Below are positions 59,592-64,000 of a stretch of 64,000 bases of DNA, piece after piece. Source of the stretch: Pholiota molesta. Its lineage: Eukaryota > Basidiomycota > Agaricomycetes > Agaricales > Strophariaceae. The notes beneath the pieces were generated by a model. That model saw only the letters and a program-made list of their open reading frames with translations, was not told the origin of the DNA and did no database searches. The stretch lies in contig JACGCK010000226.1 in the NCBI GenBank assembly GCA_014925825.1, forward strand, positions 1 to 64,000, given 5' to 3'. Positions within the stretch are counted from its first letter, which is position 1, and each line of letters opens with the position of its first letter. A program made the position numbers and the translations under genes.

Positions 59592-60943
59592 ATGGTACCA
59601 GAAATACCTTGCGAGCTTCACGAGCTGATATGCAGCCATCTAGACCTGCCGGCTCTGAAAGCATACTCGTTGGCTTGTTATCAATTTCATTGCTTCGCGC
59701 AGAAATTCATCTTTGCCAACGTTACACTGCCATATCCCCGCGGACAGGATCCAGCGCTGACAGCCGAACCGAAGACCTTTTAGATCTCTCGACAGTCTCG
59801 CCTTCAATATTTGAAGCCATTCAAACAGTGTCGCTTGTCGACAGTGGGGTGGCGCATGTGAAGTCTGCGACCAGAAACCTTTGGGATGACCCTATGCTGT
59901 GTTCTCTGCTTCCGCGTCTGCGGAATGTCAAGAATTTTGGCATGGAAAGTCTCTCGTTTGCTGGTTTTCCTTGGATAGCTATCCCAGTGACGATACAACA
60001 AGCTCTCATTGGCATCCTTCATTCCGATGTGCTTACCTGTCTTGCTTTATATCATGTCTTTGAACTTCCTCTCGATGTCCTCGACGGGTGTCCTGTTTTG
60101 GAAGAACTCTCGCTCGAGTTTGTCTTCTTTCAGGACAAAGAATTAGACCTTGTCTTTTTTTCAGGTTCTTGGAAACCCACAGCCCGGCGCGAAAGGAGGA
60201 CCGAGCTTAAATCCCTGCGTGTCGCTCTCCATGACTATATGTTTCTCTTCTTTTCTACGTGGATCACTAGTTTTGCCTGTAATCTTGACATCTCGAAACT
60301 TCAGCGCTTTTCAGTTTCAGGGACAGTTTCAGGGACCACTGAATACGGCAGCATTAATAGAATCTTACAAGCCACTTCCGGAACCATCGAGATTTTTTGC
60401 GTGTATCCGACGTTCAAAGACCTAGCACATCTAGATGCAAAATCGGCGACTAATCCGCGCATTGATATCAGCACATTGTCCTCAATGCGTATCCTTCGGC
60501 TGCGCTTAGACAAAGTAACAGCACCACTTTCTGACGACACTCTCCCATCTCTGCACTATGGACCTTGGATGTTCCATCTCTTTAGCCAGCTACCACCCAT
60601 GAGTTCTGTCGCCGAAATTTCAATCTACGTTGAACAGGCTCCGGCGGATGTGAGGATGTGGCGCCTTCTTGATACTGTCCTTACCCCCTACGTCGCTAAT
60701 TCACTTCGTCGGTTCACGTTCATTGCACCTAAGGATGAATTCTACACCGCGGACGAAATCAAACTCGCTTTTCCGAACCTCAACAGTCGAAATATCTTAA
60801 ATGTGCGAATATCAGAATGTGAGCAATAATTGCGGATTGTGCGCATCTCCAGATGTTCATTGTTGACAATCTCCATAGCGTTCTCGGGCTTTTTATCTGG
60901 GCAAGAAAAGAAGGATGTTCTTGCAAGGGCCAAAGTATGTTGA
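59592..60943 (+). pseudogene. F-box protein 2 with apparent frameshift
   Basis: ATG at 59592 starts MVPEIPCELHELICSHLDLP, an F-box. That frame stops at 59783, while the homologous continuation (SRTEDLLDLSTVSPSIFEAI; LWDDPMLCSLLPRLRNVKNF) is in another frame open to 60829. The change lies between about 59735 and 59765, where alignment to F-box gene 1 needs net +2 bases, not in a homopolymer. An intron (about 60820-60879) leads to the final exon ending RAKVC at 60943. It lacks the intron present after PTF in gene 1 and at the matching place in gene 3. Probably a recent pseudogene. Confidence 0.72.
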
Positions 60944-61309
60944 TATGGCGACGATGTCAGTGTTTTTTGTATGTGTCTTATCTGCTGGATCACCACATGT
61001 AGCCTGCTCCGCGCACGTACGCCATTCCTACTTACTGTTAGCCCAGAGTAGCCTGCGTCATGATATGCTATATATATCTGCCTTCGTTAAATATGGTTCG
61101 CGACAGATGCACTATTCTGGGTGTCTCTTGACGATGGCAGAAACGCTTCTTTGCCCGAGCTTTCAATCCCTCTTTATCATTCCCGCATCGTTCATATTTT
61201 CAAGTATATCTCCTTTCCGTGTTTCTTGCTCCTCATCTCTATTCGTTAGCCACACATTTAAGACAGGCAACTTCTACATCCAATTTCTACCCATCTTCAC
61301 CAAAGTGCA

Positions 61310-62765
61310 ATGTCGTTGCAACACATCCCACATGAATTGGAGGACCTTATCTTGCAGCACTTACGACGAGACAGTGCTGCTCTCAAGGCGAGCACCCTTG
61401 CCTGCTACCGATTCGCCGTCGTTTCCCAAAAACTCCTATTTCGCAACATTCTTCTTGACTTCTCAGACCGCTGCAAGTCCAATATGCTAGCGCCAACACA
61501 GGAAAGAGATCCAGAGGCTCTCCGGGGCTTCCTAGAAATCACACCTCACATAGCGAGATCAATACGAGGCATTGATGTCATTGCCGATTCGCATCGCCTA
61601 CAAACTCTCGACACAACCTTCCTCCCGTGTTTATCTTTGCTTGACAATCTGCGACATGTCAGTTTAGACACTAACTCTCCACGACCTATCTACTGGCGCT
61701 ACCTCTCTCCAGCCGTGCACAATTCTCTTTACAACATTGCTCATTCAAATCAGCTTGTTACCCTCAGATTGCGCCGCATTTTTGAGGTCCCTTTATCTCT
61801 CCTCGCCGAATGCACCTCACTGGAGGCATTGTCTCTATTTTCGATTACGTTCCAGCAGGAAGATAAACGACGCATTCTCGAGGGCCGTTGGCATTTATCG
61901 CCGAGCAAACAACGCCCGCGGCTTCGAACGCTTCAATTGTCCATATCTGACGACGCATTTCGCGTCTTGCTCGATTTTCTCTTCGGCTCTAACTCCTTGT
62001 TCAACATTTCTATGCTTGCCGAGCTGTCGATATCTATTTTTAGTCCGCGGTTCGACTACGCGAACATTCATCAGCTTTTGCATGCAGTGGGCAGTTCACT
62101 TGAAGTGTTCTGCTTCAGTCCGATTACTACAGGTAACTGATATACGAACAGTTCTCAAGTTCCGTTTGACTTCTTTTTGTTTCCGCATCAAAGGCTCTCC
62201 TGTCAGACGCTCGGGCATCGAACTATTTCCGCCGCTTCACCTACAACTACTGCCTCGTCTCCAGATATTTCGGCTCCGTTTGGCAACCAGCGGCACATAT
62301 ACCACCTTAAAATTCCCCTTGCCGCCCCTCATAGATCATGCATCTAGCATTATCACTCAGCTCGAGCCCGAGCATGCGATAGAAGAGATAACCCTGAAGA
62401 TCACTTTCCCGAATCTAAAAGACCTCGAGGATGTTCAAAATGACACAATGGCAACATGGGCAAATATATGCACGGCATTATCCAAGATTGGCTCTCTTCA
62501 AAAAGTGACTTTGTTCGTTGTTCAAGGCGATGCGTTGCAGAATGAGACGATGTCATGGATCAAGGACGCCTTTTTTCGTATGAATTCGAAGGCTGTTTTG
62601 CGTATTCAAGCTACATCGTGTAAGTACCTACCGTGACTCAAAGAAGCCCTTATTAACATTATCCTTTATCGCTCTTTCAAAATTCCAGCGCCACTGGGCT
62701 TCTTGGGAAACGCAGACGATACCGATCTGCTCAGAGAGGCTTTCCGCAGACATGATATGGTATAA
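61310..62765 (+). CDS. F-box protein 3
   Basis: Three exons: 61310-62132, 62193 to about 62622, and about 62689-62765. MSLQHIPHELEDLILQHLRR begins an F-box with ACYRFAVVSQKLLF. The rest has leucine-rich irregular repeats such as LDNLRHVSLDT and CTSLEALSLFSITF. The end is PLGFLGNADDTDLLREAFRR and HDMV. No frameshift is needed. It is a diverged paralogue of the two F-box genes upstream, on the same strand. F-box proteins recruit substrates to SCF ubiquitin ligases; the substrate is unknown. Confidence 0.85.
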
Positions 62766-63169
62766 TTTGATTGATCTCCATCTTTTCTCCTACATATAGC
62801 TATATAGCAATCAAATAATGAGCTGAATGCACACTTTTCTTCAATCTGTGTTAGACCAACTAGAGATCACACATTTTATTCAACAATAATGCATGTTGTG
62901 CAGAATAATTTACAACTAGCTTTTTTGGCGTATCAATCAATGTCCAGGGCACTAATACAATGGCTACACGATCGTAAGCGATAATCACGGTACGCAATAA
63001 CGAGTTCTAGGATAGATAAAATATATACAAAGTTCAAACGAATCAAGCCTGTGCAGACCTAGGGCTACATGTAAGAGACAAGAGAAGACATGGCACATGG
63101 CCGTTTCTGTAGGCAAAGGAAAAAGTTCGAAAAAGTACCTTGAAAAGAACAAAGCTAGTAATTCAATGC
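62766..63169. other. intergenic DNA, no supported gene
   Basis: No confident gene. An acceptor-like CTACAG on the minus strand near 63108 could add a short last exon to the gene at 63170. Confidence 0.5.
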
Positions 63170-64000
63170 TTACCGGCCACCGCTCGCATTTACTTGCTCC
63201 CACATCGTTGCGTTTGAGTTTGAGCCTGAAGCCACCCTTTCCTCCAAGCCGCTCTCCGTACTCCACATCAATGACGGTTCCCCCAACCTCGCACGGCGCT
63301 CCGCTGGGGCGTCATGCGCGCGACGTACAGAGTGAATCATGCGCGGGCTCAAACCGACGTCGCGCACGGCCTCGTTTGCAATCATGCGGATCCTGGGCGG
63401 CGACCAATTGTCTCTATCATCACCGTCGTCGTCGTCGTCGGCGTCGGCGTAGTTACTACTGCCACCACCACCACCGCGATGGGAAGAGGAGATAGGATCA
63501 TAGAGGTCATTCATAGAGATATCATCCCTATGACCTTCCATGCGCTGTCCACGCGAATGGTAGTGGCGAGAGCTGGGACGGTGCTGGTACCCAGAACCCG
63601 GGCGGGGCGGGGTTACATTAGCCATCCATTCATCACGCTTGCGTTTCCGGTGTGCGCGTTCGGGAGAAACGCCAGAGCGTGTCATTTGCGTGAGCCTCGG
63701 CAGTCGCATGTCATGCGCCAGTAACGGAGTCGAGGCCGGGGTCGGAGGCACTGACGTCGGTAAATTTGACGCGAGTTGACGTATACGCTCGTCAAGATGT
63801 TCCAGAGTGAGCTTTGTGGATAGCGTTGTGGCCGCAACATCCGCCATAAGGCGTTCCAACCGATTACGCATGTCCGCTTGCTCATCGACGAGGGCGGTGA
63901 AATCGGGATCCGTGCGCCGGGATAAAGGCCCACGAGCGGCACCCGCACTTGCGCCTGTATCCACATTTGTATTGGCGACCAAGATATTATTGATGGATGC
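63170..64000 (-). CDS. unrecognised protein, 5' end outside the window
   Basis: The frame is open from the window edge (no ATG in the visible part before VANTNVDTGASAG) to a stop at 63170. A coiled-coil segment (LVDEQADMRNRLERLMADVA and later LTLEHLDERIRQLAS) is followed by a basic patch (HRKRKRDEW), a Ser/Arg/His-rich stretch, SSHRGGGGGSSN, an Asp run (ADADDDDDGDDRD) and RIRMIANEAVRDVGLSPRM. The GTAAGC at about 63172 could be a donor joining a short extra exon. Nuclear localisation is likely from the basic patch. The family is not recognised. Confidence 0.7.
   Translation of the reverse strand, partial: ASINNILVANTNVDTGASAGAARGPLSRRTDPDFTALVDEQADMRNRLERLMADVAATTLSTKLTLEHLDERIRQLASNLPTSVPPTPASTPLLAHDMRLPRLTQMTRSGVSPERAHRKRKRDEWMANVTPPRPGSGYQHRPSSRHYHSRGQRMEGHRDDISMNDLYDPISSSHRGGGGGSSNYADADDDDDGDDRDNWSPPRIRMIANEAVRDVGLSPRMIHSVRRAHDAPAERRARLGEPSLMWSTESGLEERVASGSNSNATMWEQVNASGGR

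Overview
The window is eukaryotic genomic DNA from a filamentous fungus, most likely an agaricomycete basidiomycete. Genes are split by many introns of about 48-65 bp with GT(A/G)NGY donors. The gene content fits: a basidiomycete-style adenylate-forming reductase, NACHT-TPR NLRs with 45-residue repeats, polyporopepsin-like aspartic proteases and F-box gene clusters. All gene models were spliced by eye from frame continuity and splice sites, and all family names come from motif recognition, not from searches.

Layout. 1-2.6 kb: intergenic DNA carrying a clean 1150-bp hAT-type element (1438-2587) with 80-bp perfect inverted repeats and an 8-bp target duplication. 2.9-6.9 kb: a 13-exon A-T-R adenylate-forming reductase of 1087 aa. 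7-11.4 kb: sparse, with one small possible secreted protein and one unrecognised protein with a C-terminal membrane helix. 11.4-29.4 kb: a duplicated NLR locus. Each copy has an NLR (MLKL/HeLo-like helical domain, NACHT, TPR-like repeats) followed by a convergent small gene of unknown function. A GC-rich field of decayed repeats (17.4-21.2 kb) and a CK1-like kinase lie between the copies. NLR1 is intact. NLR2 has a one-base frameshift in the NACHT domain. The small gene beside NLR1 is degenerate, and the one beside NLR2 looks intact.

30-35.7 kb: a ULS1-type SNF2/RING translocase with SUMO-interaction motifs, with extra exons encoding a C2H2-like finger just upstream. 36.3-41.9 kb: three SDR oxidoreductase genes. 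SDR3 arose by a 2.2-kb tandem duplication whose junction also captured the first exon of SDR1 as a relic. 42-48.7 kb: a BTB protein, a zinc alcohol dehydrogenase and a large disordered protein. 50.2-54.4 kb: two tandem secreted aspartic proteases. 55.3-57.5 kb: an unrecognised five-exon helical protein and a Derlin. 57.8-62.8 kb: three tandem F-box genes, two with apparent frameshifts. 63.2-64 kb: the 3' part of an unrecognised coiled-coil protein.

The main theme is local duplication: NLR x2, SDR x3, aspartic protease x2 and F-box x3, with copies at different stages of decay. The NLR/small-gene unit is the best candidate for a poorly described system, plausibly non-self recognition or regulated cell death, though the sequence alone does not prove that role.
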